From: Sphingobacteriaceae bacterium
GTDB taxonomy: Bacteria; Bacteroidota; Bacteroidia; B-17B0; Aurantibacillaceae
Assembly: GCA_016715905.1 (NCBI GenBank)
Contig: JADJXI010000020.1
Coordinates: 186,001 to 250,000, forward strand
Length of the DNA stretch: 64,000 nt
Reading direction: 5' to 3'
Under the pieces are notes generated by a model, which saw nothing but the letters and a program-made list of their open reading frames with translations, was not told where the DNA came from and made no database searches. This document shows, in pieces, positions 1-8,593 of this stretch (within the stretch, counting starts at the first letter, position 1; the number at the start of each line of letters is the position of its first letter). A program made the position numbers and the translations under genes.

Positions 1-1
1 G

Positions 2-1630
2 TCAAAACTGTTTATTTAACTTTTCTAACTTTCTTTTATATTCACTTACCGATACCGACTCAAAGGTCAATCCTTCAAAAGGCTCTTTGCTAATAGATGT
101 TTGGTGAATGGCCATCTTAAGCTGTCCGTTTTCTGTTTTTAAACCCACAATGGTAATTTTTTCATTGAGCGGCGCATTTCCAACAAATCCTCTTGGATCA
201 CAGTTTACTATTGATTTTAATGAATCAAATACAATCAAAACACTTTCATTTTCCTTCACTTTTACATAATAATCCACTCTGTTAGGGGTTGAATTAAATT
301 TATCACAGTTTATCCATCCTAATTTTGTGGTGTTTAGCAAAAAATAGTTCTTAGCGTTTTGTAAATTCTCCTCTTTACCTTCTGAAGTGGACAATTTTTC
401 TTCATTTTCCAACCGTAATCTTTTTAAGTTTTTTTCATACTCCTCATTTATTAGAAAATTCCGCCTTTGTTTTATTTTATATTCATCTATAGTCACAACA
501 TTATTTAAATATTTCTTTGCCTTCTCATAGTCTATAAGTTTTGCATTAGGGTTTAAGGTAACGGTGGTAGCTATCAAACTATCGGCATTACACTTACCCA
601 TTTTTAATAATTTCTGGTAATAATCCTGATTAAGATGTGATTTGTAGTTTAGTTTCACCTCAACAGCTACATTCACTTTGAGGTTTTGACTGATGATGGG
701 GTTATATATTTCATTAAATTTAATTGAATTTCTGGTATTAGGAGTTTTATAACATATCAGATTTCCGGAAGTATCAATATAAGCACTTACTTTTTTCGTT
801 CGTATACTTGAACCGTACAACAATTCTCTGAGTGGTATTTTCATTTGAGCTTGCAGGTTTTCCTTTTTTGAACAGGTATTTAGTGGTTTTAACTTCGAAC
901 CTTCATTCGTGAAAGGCAAGCCGGCATCTGGTAAAATAATACTTTGAGGAAAAAAACCTCCACCACTTCTCCATCGTTGTGCCCTTGCTAAAATACTAGA
1001 GCCTGGCACCCAATTTACAATGTTATTATCACGAACTCCATTAAATAACTGCATGCGATCCACTGAGGCGGTGGATGACTGTGGCATAGCAATAGCAATG
1101 TTTTTGCCGGGACTTAAAATGCAACTATCATTACTTAATTTATCGAGACCTTGAATAAGAATCATTCCACCGGTTTCCAGTAATTGATCGTAGCTTTTCG
1201 TACTTAATCCAGCCATTATCATGTCTGATATTTTATAAAATTCCTTTACCGAAATTTTAACCTGTCCTGTAATTGGCTTTAAAGTGGAACTATTTAAAAA
1301 TGCTTGAGCCGGAATGGCAAGTAGAGTACCCTCTTTACATTTAAGTATTGTATCTCTGTTTGTTTTTATAACAAAGTGAGAAGCCTTTTTGCGCGTGCGT
1401 TTTTTTAATTGTGCCAAACTATTCATCTTTTCTATCAACAGGTTGGGTGAAGTGACAGAATTAATGGATTTCTCATTTTTATTTCCCGTTATGACGGAAC
1501 TACACTCGTAAGTGCTAGAAGAATCCTGTGAAGAGAGTTTTGAATATTGTCCTTTTTCCGTTTCTTGGCAAGAAGATAGTGTTAAGGCAATAAAACCAAG
1601 GGCTGCCAATAATTTTTTTTTTACTTTCAT
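2..1630 (-). CDS. Putative outer-surface lipoprotein
   Basis: A 542-residue protein of unknown function. The N terminus (MKVKKK, then a hydrophobic stretch ending LTLSSC) is a lipoprotein signal peptide with the probable lipidated Cys at residue 21. After a low-complexity Ser-rich linker, residues about 90-200 contain a beta-rich segment with an IPAQAF motif. This kind of segment is seen in Bacteroidota surface lipoproteins that resemble cell-surface regulatory domains. A charged Lys/Glu stretch near residues 370-430 is probably helical. The stop codon lies at the very edge of the window, so the gene is complete but its downstream neighbour is not visible. I do not recognise a catalytic motif. 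The lipoprotein call is good; the function is unknown. Confidence 0.75.
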   Translation of the reverse strand: MKVKKKLLAALGFIALTLSSCQETEKGQYSKLSSQDSSSTYECSSVITGNKNEKSINSVTSPNLLIEKMNSLAQLKKRTRKKASHFVIKTNRDTILKCKEGTLLAIPAQAFLNSSTLKPITGQVKISVKEFYKISDMIMAGLSTKSYDQLLETGGMILIQGLDKLSNDSCILSPGKNIAIAMPQSSTASVDRMQLFNGVRDNNIVNWVPGSSILARAQRWRSGGGFFPQSIILPDAGLPFTNEGSKLKPLNTCSKKENLQAQMKIPLRELLYGSSIRTKKVSAYIDTSGNLICYKTPNTRNSIKFNEIYNPIISQNLKVNVAVEVKLNYKSHLNQDYYQKLLKMGKCNADSLIATTVTLNPNAKLIDYEKAKKYLNNVVTIDEYKIKQRRNFLINEEYEKNLKRLRLENEEKLSTSEGKEENLQNAKNYFLLNTTKLGWINCDKFNSTPNRVDYYVKVKENESVLIVFDSLKSIVNCDPRGFVGNAPLNEKITIVGLKTENGQLKMAIHQTSISKEPFEGLTFESVSVSEYKRKLEKLNKQF

Positions 1631-1872
1631 ATTTTTATTTATTAAGTGATTTCAATTTTAAGCGATTAGCGAATTACTGTTTTTAAAAAACAATTACTCA
1701 CCTGTGTATAAAGTATAAGTAAACAGAAGGGAAAAGTTACATTACGTTTTTTTAAACAGAATAGTAAAACTTTGAAAAGCAGATTGGGCTCAAATATTTG
1801 TAATTATAACGCCTATTACAGTTAATAATTAATTTACCGAAGAATTAATAAATTTTTTTATTAAATTTCACT

Positions 1873-3516
1873 ATGAAATTAAAACAAATTATCTCTGTTT
1901 TCATTTTATTGGCATTTGCAAAAGTAATTCAGGGGCAAAGACCAAAAATTGATTCATTGCGGATTGCATTGAGCCAAGAAAAATCGGACACATCAAAAGT
2001 TAAATTATTAATGTATTTAAGCGATTTAACTGTACAACAAATGCCGGATAGTTGCTTAAGTTACAATAAACGTGCGCTTGAAATTTGTGAAAATGGTATT
2101 AAAAAACATGCAATGAAAAGTAAAACAGCATACATTAATGTGTTTTATTATAATCAAAAAGCTGTTGCGTTAGATAATGTCGGGTATTTTTACAATCTGC
2201 ATGGAGATTTTCAGTCTGCTGTAGATGCATTTAACACATCTCTTCAAATTAATAAGGAATTTAGAAATTATCATGATGCGGCAATAGGGCTCAATAATCT
2301 GGCCTTTGTTTTTAACAATCAAGGTTTAATTGAAAAAGCAATTCAGTATTATCAAGAAAGCATTCGTTATTGTGATTCAACTAAAAATTTAAAATTGATG
2401 GCTGCATGTTTTGCCAATTTAGCTAATATTTATAATAATAGGGCTGAACACAGCAAAGCTACCGAACTTTTTATGGAAGCATTAAGTATAAGAGAGAAAA
2501 TTAACGATAAGGCGGGTATAGCAAAATCGATGATGGATTTGGCTATAATTTGTGAGGAAGCGGGAGAATTGGAAAAAGCCAAGTTGTATTTTAATAAAAG
2601 CATAAAAATGAATATGGAATTGGGAGACAAAAGAGAGCTTTCAACGGCATACAATAATTTAGGATTTTTATATAAAAGCAATAAGGAATATTCATTGGCT
2701 TTACAATATTATTTTCAAAGTTTGGCCCTAAGAAAAGAAATTAAATTTCACAAAGGTGTAGCAAATAGTTATAACAATATCGCGAAGTTGTACATGGGCA
2801 TTGAAAAAAACGATTCTGCCTTAAAGTACTTTCATAAAAGCCTCGATATAAGAGAGAATATTGGAGATAAAAGCGGTATGGCCACTTGTTATAATAATAT
2901 ATCCGAATTGTTTTTTAAAAACAAGAAGCATGAAAAATCCATTTTATTTGCAAAAAAGGGACTTTCTCTTGGAATGGAATTAGGTAATCCTTCCCACATT
3001 TCCAGCAGCGCTTTGGAATTATGTAATAATTATAAAGTGTTAGGCAATTATAAGGAGGCATTAACAAATTTTGAACTTTATATTCATATGCGCGATTCTG
3101 TTATAAACGAAGCTTTTAAAAAGTCAGCGTTAAAAACGCAAATTAAATATGAGTTTGAAAAAAAGGCTGCTGCAGATTCAGTAGCTCATGCAAAAGAAAA
3201 TGAAGTAAAAAATGCTCAATTAGAAACTCAAAAAGCTCAACTTTCAATTAAAAAAAATCAACAATATGCCTTGTTAATGGGATTACTGCTTGTTTTGTTA
3301 TTTGCCGGATTTATGTTTAATAGGTTTAAAATAACGCAAAAACAAAAGAAAATAATTGAAAAACAAAAGGAAATGGTTGAAAACCAAAAAAATCTCGTTG
3401 AAGAAAAACAAAAAGAAATACTGGATTCAATTTATTATGCCAGGAGGATACAGTTAGCTCAAATTCCATCTGAAAAACAAGTTGATGTATTGCTGAAAAA
3501 AAGTATGATTCTTTAA
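1873..3516 (+). CDS. TPR sensor protein lacking its SpoIIE phosphatase domain
   Basis: 547 residues: signal peptide (cleavage near QGQ, residue 22), a long run of tetratricopeptide repeats (about residues 50-400, with repeated NNLA/NNIA and ALxxxxxSLxI patterns), one transmembrane helix (about 465-483), then a charged coiled coil. The C terminus reads DSIYYARRIQLAQIPSEK and stops about 15 residues later. In the full-length relative at 27421-29493 the equivalent DSIIYAKRLQTAILP segment leads straight into a PP2C/SpoIIE phosphatase domain. This gene ends where that domain should begin, and no phosphatase remnant is visible downstream. It may be a truncated signalling protein or a naturally short form that works through partners. 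Confidence 0.85.
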   Translation: MKLKQIISVFILLAFAKVIQGQRPKIDSLRIALSQEKSDTSKVKLLMYLSDLTVQQMPDSCLSYNKRALEICENGIKKHAMKSKTAYINVFYYNQKAVALDNVGYFYNLHGDFQSAVDAFNTSLQINKEFRNYHDAAIGLNNLAFVFNNQGLIEKAIQYYQESIRYCDSTKNLKLMAACFANLANIYNNRAEHSKATELFMEALSIREKINDKAGIAKSMMDLAIICEEAGELEKAKLYFNKSIKMNMELGDKRELSTAYNNLGFLYKSNKEYSLALQYYFQSLALRKEIKFHKGVANSYNNIAKLYMGIEKNDSALKYFHKSLDIRENIGDKSGMATCYNNISELFFKNKKHEKSILFAKKGLSLGMELGNPSHISSSALELCNNYKVLGNYKEALTNFELYIHMRDSVINEAFKKSALKTQIKYEFEKKAAADSVAHAKENEVKNAQLETQKAQLSIKKNQQYALLMGLLLVLLFAGFMFNRFKITQKQKKIIEKQKEMVENQKNLVEEKQKEILDSIYYARRIQLAQIPSEKQVDVLLKKSMIL

Positions 3517-3656
3517 ATAACTAATCTAACTTTAAATTTCTCCTAAAAAATCATAATTGCTTGAATTGACATGGGTTTCAGACCTAATTTTTAATAATTC
3601 AATTTGTTCTTTATTAAATCTGTATTTTAAATTACCTATCTTAGCTTAATCGCCAT

Positions 3657-4919
3657 ATGCGCCTTTATTCATTTTTAATATTATTTTTAATTTCAGCAAT
3701 AGTAACCAATGCCCAAAAAGGCAATGTTAGCGGTGATACCATAGGTGCTATTTTTAATGAAAAAATAATAGCATATAATGCCGATGGTGAAATAAGTCCC
3801 ATCAAAATTCCGGATAAAGGACATTATTTTTTAGTTTATCGTTTTAAAGGTTTTGATCCGCGCAGGGTGGAAACCATTGATTCCGTTCGGGCATTGGAAG
3901 AAAAAATCACAACAATTTTGCTAGGTGGAATGGTAGATAACTTAAAAGTGATTTGTTTATCCTATGATAAAGGGGAGGAGTATAAAAAATGGTGCGAGAA
4001 TATTAAAAAAAGTCCACCTTTTAAAGAAAGCGTAAAGTATACGGTGGAGTACAAGAATTTAAACGGACATCCTGATAGTGAGGCCAGATGCCGTGATTTG
4101 TTTACCAAAGTTACTTTGTTTGGCCCCGATGGTAAATTTCTTTCTTATTCCAGTTCAATTGCCAAATTCAGGTATCATTTAAAAAACGAAAAGATATTAA
4201 TTAAAGGAAAAATAGTTTCAGAAAAAGATGGAGTAGAAGAACCTATAGAAGAAATGGATGTGCATGTTGAAGCCAGTAACAAACGAGATACATTAGCCAA
4301 GGGAAAAACAGATAAATATGGAGATTTTGCAGTGAAAATTCCGAATAATGACACCGCTTACATCATCAAAGCCAATGCCAAAGATAAAAATGTGGGGATA
4401 CTGAAATTACTAACGCAAGAAGGAAAGAAAATATCATACATGTTCAAATCTAATAAAGGATTTGAGTTTAAATTATTAAAAGCAGATATTTTAGAATTAG
4501 CGGAAATGAAGGTAGACGAAGATATAACCATGTCCATCAAAAAATTCCAATCTAGTCAGGAAAAAGAGTTGTTGGTTATTGAGGATATTATTTACGAAAA
4601 AGACCAGTATCGTTTAACATCATCTACTGAAGAAGTTTTAAATAAAGTGTTATCCAATTTAAATAAAAACGAAAAAATGAAATTGGAAATTATTTCACAC
4701 ACCGATTCACAAGGAGATGACCAATTCAATTTAAAGTTGTCTGAAAAAAGAGCGCAGGTTGTTGCCGAATATCTGATTGAAAAAGGAATAGATAAAAAAA
4801 GAATTACCCATAGTGGGAAAGGAGAAACCCAAATTCGCAATCGTTGCTTCAATAATATTAACTGTTCGGATAAAGAACACGGTTACAACAGAAGAACTGA
4901 ATTTAAGTTCAGTAAATAA
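3657..4919 (+). CDS. OmpA-family peptidoglycan-binding protein
   Basis: 420 residues with a signal peptide (MRLYSFLILFLISAIVTNAQ). Residues about 20-180 form an uncharacterised thioredoxin-like or beta-rich region. About 180-270 look like a CarboxypepD-type beta sandwich (VSEKDGVEEPIEEMDV, KTDKYGDFAVKIP). The last 115 residues are an OmpA C-terminal domain with the ISHTDSQGDDQFNLKLSEKR and GKGETQ signatures that bind peptidoglycan diaminopimelate. It is expected to sit in the outer membrane or periplasm and tether it to the cell wall. It lies 140 bp downstream of the TPR protein in the same direction, but a shared transcript is not proven. Confidence 0.85.
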   Translation: MRLYSFLILFLISAIVTNAQKGNVSGDTIGAIFNEKIIAYNADGEISPIKIPDKGHYFLVYRFKGFDPRRVETIDSVRALEEKITTILLGGMVDNLKVICLSYDKGEEYKKWCENIKKSPPFKESVKYTVEYKNLNGHPDSEARCRDLFTKVTLFGPDGKFLSYSSSIAKFRYHLKNEKILIKGKIVSEKDGVEEPIEEMDVHVEASNKRDTLAKGKTDKYGDFAVKIPNNDTAYIIKANAKDKNVGILKLLTQEGKKISYMFKSNKGFEFKLLKADILELAEMKVDEDITMSIKKFQSSQEKELLVIEDIIYEKDQYRLTSSTEEVLNKVLSNLNKNEKMKLEIISHTDSQGDDQFNLKLSEKRAQVVAEYLIEKGIDKKRITHSGKGETQIRNRCFNNINCSDKEHGYNRRTEFKFSK

Positions 4920-4998
4920 GCATAATTTCTGATCCAAGACCCTACCGTAAAAATTAACAAGCTGAATAACAATTGTTTACAAGTATTAAGCATGAAAA

Positions 4999-5030
4999 TT
5001 TGGTTTATAATGTAAACTACTTTACATTTG
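4999..5030 (+). promoter_or_regulatory. Bacteroidota sigma-A-type promoter
   Basis: TTTG at 4999-5002 and TACATTTG at 5023-5030, 20 bases apart, match the Bacteroidota -33 (TTTG) and -7 (TAnnTTTG) elements. The next start codon is at 5047, leaving a short leader. It would drive the three-gene unit 5047-6220. Confidence 0.6.
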
Positions 5031-5046
5031 TGAAGAATTAATTAAC

Positions 5047-5643
5047 ATGACAAACATGAATCAAGAAGAAACATTTAGTGCAGAACAAAGCATGGCTACT
5101 ATTACCGGTATGATACAGGCTGCTAAAAATAAATTGGCTGACGACGGCTTTTTATTGATTTTTTGGGGATGGTTGGTTACAGTTGCTGCGCTTATTAATT
5201 ACATAAGTATACACATGCAATTTGAAAAAGGATATTTAGTGTGGCCTGTGCTAATGCCTTTAGGTGGAATTGTATCGGCTGTTTACGGATATAAACAAGG
5301 CAAAAAGAAAACGGTTAAAACGCATATAGATTCTTATTTGAGCTTTATTTGGGGATCTTTTTTAATAAGCATGTTTATTGCCTTAGGATTTATGCCTTTT
5401 CACGGCATTAAGTCAACTTATTTTATTTTAATGATTTTATATGGCATTGCTACATTTACAACAGGTGGCATACTTGGTTTTAAACCTTTAATTTTTGGCA
5501 GTTTAGTATCTTTTGCCTGTGCAATAATTTCTGTTTTTCTTTCCGAGCCTGATCAATTACTCATCATTGCTATTGCATTAATATTTAGTTACATCATTCC
5601 CGGTCATTTACTACGCAATAAATTTAAGTCGCAGCATGTTTAA
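5047..5643 (+). CDS. Multipass membrane protein of regulator-linked operon
   Basis: 198 residues with about five hydrophobic segments (near 38-58, 68-85, 100-118, 125-145 and 150-190) and a soluble N terminus containing a short amphipathic helix. No catalytic motif is seen. Its stop overlaps by 8 bp the start of a winged-helix regulator, and a 2TM-domain gene follows, so the three are almost certainly co-transcribed. Proteins of this type next to a small winged-helix regulator are common in Bacteroidota; their role is unknown. A second possible ATG lies three codons downstream. Confidence 0.8.
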   Translation: MTNMNQEETFSAEQSMATITGMIQAAKNKLADDGFLLIFWGWLVTVAALINYISIHMQFEKGYLVWPVLMPLGGIVSAVYGYKQGKKKTVKTHIDSYLSFIWGSFLISMFIALGFMPFHGIKSTYFILMILYGIATFTTGGILGFKPLIFGSLVSFACAIISVFLSEPDQLLIIAIALIFSYIIPGHLLRNKFKSQHV

Positions 5644-5926
5644 TGATTTGGATACCATATTGCATTCACAATTACGTTTAGCCGTGATATCCTTGCTGGT
5701 TACGGTTAAAGAAGCAGAGTTTACCTATTTGAAAGAACAAACCAAAGCAACAGCCGGAAATTTAAGTGTACAAATTCAAAAGTTAAAGGATGCAGGTTAT
5801 ATTGAAGTAGAAAAAAAATTTAAAGACAATTATCCGCAAACCTTATGCAGAATTACAGATGCCGGACTCAAAGCATTTGAAATTTATTTTAAAAACATAC
5901 AAGCTTATTTAAAACCTAAAAAATAA
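5636..5926 (+). CDS. Winged-helix transcriptional regulator (HTH_34/MarR-like)
   Basis: 96 residues consisting of little more than one winged helix-turn-helix domain. Helices are at about 5-23, 28-37 (FTYLKEQTKA) and the recognition helix at 41-54 (NLSVQIQKLKDAGYIEV), followed by a beta wing (KKFKDNYPQTLCRITDAG) and a C-terminal helix. It matches the small single-domain family that binds DNA as a dimer. The ATG lies inside the last codons of the preceding membrane-protein gene, indicating translational coupling. It probably regulates its own operon. Confidence 0.85.
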   Translation: MFNDLDTILHSQLRLAVISLLVTVKEAEFTYLKEQTKATAGNLSVQIQKLKDAGYIEVEKKFKDNYPQTLCRITDAGLKAFEIYFKNIQAYLKPKK

Positions 5927-5929
5927 AAC

Positions 5930-6220
5930 ATGAATACATTGCAAGACGAAAAAGATCGAATACTCTGGAAACAAGCTAAAAAGAGAGTTGAATTCAGAAA
6001 TCATTTATACACCTATTTAGTGGTGAATACTTTCCTGTGGGTGTTGTGGTTTATAACCGGTAAGGAAAAAGAAGATGGGGGAATTCCCTGGCCTCTTTTT
6101 TGTACTTTAGGTTGGGGCTTTGGGTTATTCTGGCACTTTATCGGCGCTTATATTTTAAAAACCGGCACCTCGCAAATTGAAAAGGAATTTCAAAAATTGA
6201 AAGAGCAACAGAATAAATAA
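5930..6220 (+). CDS. 2TM domain-containing protein
   Basis: 96 residues matching the 2TM domain family: a charged N-terminal helix (KKRVEFRNHLYTYLVVN), a first membrane helix (FLWVLWFITG), a short GGIPWPLF turn, a second membrane helix (GWGFGLFWHFIGAYIL) and a charged tail. In Bacteroidota this domain occurs in small inner-membrane proteins and at the ends of sensor histidine kinases. It starts 3 bp after the regulator and ends the operon, 3 bp from the convergent ZIP gene. Confidence 0.85.
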   Translation: MNTLQDEKDRILWKQAKKRVEFRNHLYTYLVVNTFLWVLWFITGKEKEDGGIPWPLFCTLGWGFGLFWHFIGAYILKTGTSQIEKEFQKLKEQQNK

Positions 6221-6223
6221 TAT

Positions 6224-7270
6224 TTATTCAAATATTTTAAAAGCTACTGCACTTAAATAACCGGCCAAGGTTGCTAAGCCAACCACTTTTGTTCCGCCAA
6301 GATGTACCGCTTCCGGCAACATGGTTTGCGCAATCATGGTGAGCATGGCTCCTGCAGCTAATCCTTCTATGCCAATTTCAATAACATGCGGAATAGTTGC
6401 ACCAACATAATATCCTACAACAGAACCAATGGCAATAATGAGAACCAATGAAATCCACAACATCATTATTTTTCCTGTACTCATGCCTGATTTTTTCATG
6501 CCAATACTTGCGGATAATGCTTCAGGAAAATTTGAAAGAAATAAACCGGCAATTAATGTGTATGGTAATACTTCACCAAAAGTTGGATCAAGGCCGGCAC
6601 TTAATTTTACCGACAACAAGGATAAAAATCCGGCACCAATTACAAAACTTTCCGGAATACCATCTATTAATAACCCCAGCCATATAGCCATTGGTGCACC
6701 ACCTCCTTGATGTTCGCCATGTTCTTTTTGTGCATCAGAAACTTCTTTCTCAGTAACTATAATATCGTGTTTGGTTTTTAATTTTAAATGCGTGATTGTT
6801 GAACCAACCTTACGTAAAAATCCTCCTTTACTGTTGATTAATTCATCTAACGTATAAAATAATAGTCCTCCTAAAACACAACCCACCAATAATCCACCCA
6901 TAGATTCAATGGCATGAAATTTATCTTGTGGCATTCCGGTTGGACTTTTTGCGTGACCTATAATTTCTTCCACGGTTGGTGCAATTAATTCAACGCTCAA
7001 AGCCGCTAAAAGTGCACCGGCTCCAAAAGCGGTAAAGGCTGCTGTAGTTTTCGCATTTGGTTTGAATGCTAGTCCGGTTAAGCAACCTAAGGGTAAAGAA
7101 ATAGTTACTAACGATCCTATAATAAAAGACCAAATGGCGTATTTGGTAGTTGGATGCATCATTTCAGAACTGCTGTCGCTGTCTCTGAATATCATCCATC
7201 CTGCAATAATAAATAATCCGCAGGAAGCTAAAACGATAATTAAATTTTTGCCGGAGGTTTTTGATTTCAT
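6224..7270 (-). CDS. ZIP-family divalent metal transporter (divergent)
   Basis: 348 residues with about eight membrane helices. The ZIP-type helices carry DGIPES (203-208) and SNFPEA (246-251), in place of the usual His-containing HNxPEG and HExPHE sites; a TMLPEA motif follows in a later helix. A His-rich loop (HGEHQGGG, about 184-191) precedes the fourth helix, as in many zinc transporters. The replaced metal ligands mean transport specificity, or even transport itself, cannot be assumed. The start lies 9 bp downstream of the antiporter stop, so it is the last gene of the minus-strand unit beginning with the cyclase at 13484. Confidence 0.75.
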   Translation of the reverse strand: MKSKTSGKNLIIVLASCGLFIIAGWMIFRDSDSSSEMMHPTTKYAIWSFIIGSLVTISLPLGCLTGLAFKPNAKTTAAFTAFGAGALLAALSVELIAPTVEEIIGHAKSPTGMPQDKFHAIESMGGLLVGCVLGGLLFYTLDELINSKGGFLRKVGSTITHLKLKTKHDIIVTEKEVSDAQKEHGEHQGGGAPMAIWLGLLIDGIPESFVIGAGFLSLLSVKLSAGLDPTFGEVLPYTLIAGLFLSNFPEALSASIGMKKSGMSTGKIMMLWISLVLIIAIGSVVGYYVGATIPHVIEIGIEGLAAGAMLTMIAQTMLPEAVHLGGTKVVGLATLAGYLSAVAFKIFE

Positions 7271-7279
7271 ATATAAAGT

Positions 7280-8521
7280 TTAATTCTTAATTTTTAGTAA
7301 TGATTTAACTACTCTTTCAGTGGTTAATGCTTGTATTAATATAGAAAATATTACAATCATATAAGTTATGGCGATAATTGTTTCATTAAAGGGACTATCG
7401 GGTAAAGATAATGTTAAAGCAATAGATAAGCCTCCTCGTAATCCTCCCCAGGTCATAATCAATGCTGTGTTTTTGTTGTAAAGCAATTTATTTTTCAAAA
7501 ATAACATAGGTAAACGCAAGGATACGAATCTGCAAGCAATTAATAAGAAAATCGACAGAATGCCAATTTCTAAGTATTGCAATAAGAACGGAAGCATTAC
7601 CATTTGTAAACCGATTAAAACAAAAAGCATGGCATTTAATAAATCGTCAAGTAATTCCCAAAATTTATCATGGTAGTCTTTTGTTTTTACCGACATAAAT
7701 TTATGGGCTTTGTTGCCAACCATTAATCCAACAACAATTGTGGCGAGGGGTCCGCTTACATGAAACAACTTAGCTAATTGTCCGGTTACCATCACGAATG
7801 CCAATGACATTAAAACCACGGTATGATAATTATCTATTTTTTTAATAAAATAAAAAACAATGTAGCCATGTAAGAATCCCAATAGTAAGCCGCCAAAAAC
7901 TTCTCTGGCAAACAATCCCGCGGTTTCTAATCCTGAAAAATTTTCAATCCCGGAGTTGACTACTTGCATCAAAGTTAAAAACAATACCACTCCAATTCCA
8001 TCATTAAACAAAGATTCGCCTTCAATTAAAACTTCAATTTCTTTAGGCACATTACATTTTTTTAAGATGCCTAAAACGGCAATGGGATCTGTAGGTGAAA
8101 TTAAAGAACCAAATAAAATGCAATACATATAATCAATATGAAGCGATACCAAATCAAGCAAAAAATAAAAAATAGTTCCGAACAGGAAAGTTGAAACCAT
8201 TACTCCCAGGGTGGAGAATATCGTTATTGCGGGTCCTTGTTTTTTAAGTGCATTGAAATTAACATGAAGTGATCCTGCGAATAACAGGAAACCCAACATA
8301 ACATCCAATAAAATATGGGGGAAGTTAACTTCAGCAACAATATCTTTTACCAAATCATGAAAATAACTGCTGGCATGTCCTTCTATTAAAAGTAAAATTG
8401 AAAAGATGAGTGCGATAAGCATTATTCCAACCGAAGGAGGAAATTTTAAGAAGCGGGTGTTGAGATAACTGAACGCCGCACAAATTCCGATAAGGATGGT
8501 GATAATTTGTATTACATCCAT
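7280..8521 (-). CDS. CPA1-type Na+(K+)/H+ antiporter
   Basis: 413 residues, almost entirely membrane helices, with the CPA1 signatures SLISPTDPIAVLGILK and IEGESLFNDGIGVVLF. The ND pair there holds the ion- and proton-coupling Asp. TWGGLRGGLSIAL near the C terminus is also typical. It lacks the long cytoplasmic regulatory tail of many NhaP proteins, so regulation may be external. Upstream, after a 72-bp gap, is the triple PII-like protein. PII-like proteins next to cation antiporters are a known arrangement, supporting a functional link. Confidence 0.9.
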   Translation of the reverse strand: MDVIQIITILIGICAAFSYLNTRFLKFPPSVGIMLIALIFSILLLIEGHASSYFHDLVKDIVAEVNFPHILLDVMLGFLLFAGSLHVNFNALKKQGPAITIFSTLGVMVSTFLFGTIFYFLLDLVSLHIDYMYCILFGSLISPTDPIAVLGILKKCNVPKEIEVLIEGESLFNDGIGVVLFLTLMQVVNSGIENFSGLETAGLFAREVFGGLLLGFLHGYIVFYFIKKIDNYHTVVLMSLAFVMVTGQLAKLFHVSGPLATIVVGLMVGNKAHKFMSVKTKDYHDKFWELLDDLLNAMLFVLIGLQMVMLPFLLQYLEIGILSIFLLIACRFVSLRLPMLFLKNKLLYNKNTALIMTWGGLRGGLSIALTLSLPDSPFNETIIAITYMIVIFSILIQALTTERVVKSLLKIKN

Positions 8522-8593
8522 TTAATTTCGATCATCATTGGATATTTTCTTATACATATTGGCTCCATTTAAATTTTATTTGATGCCATTTTA

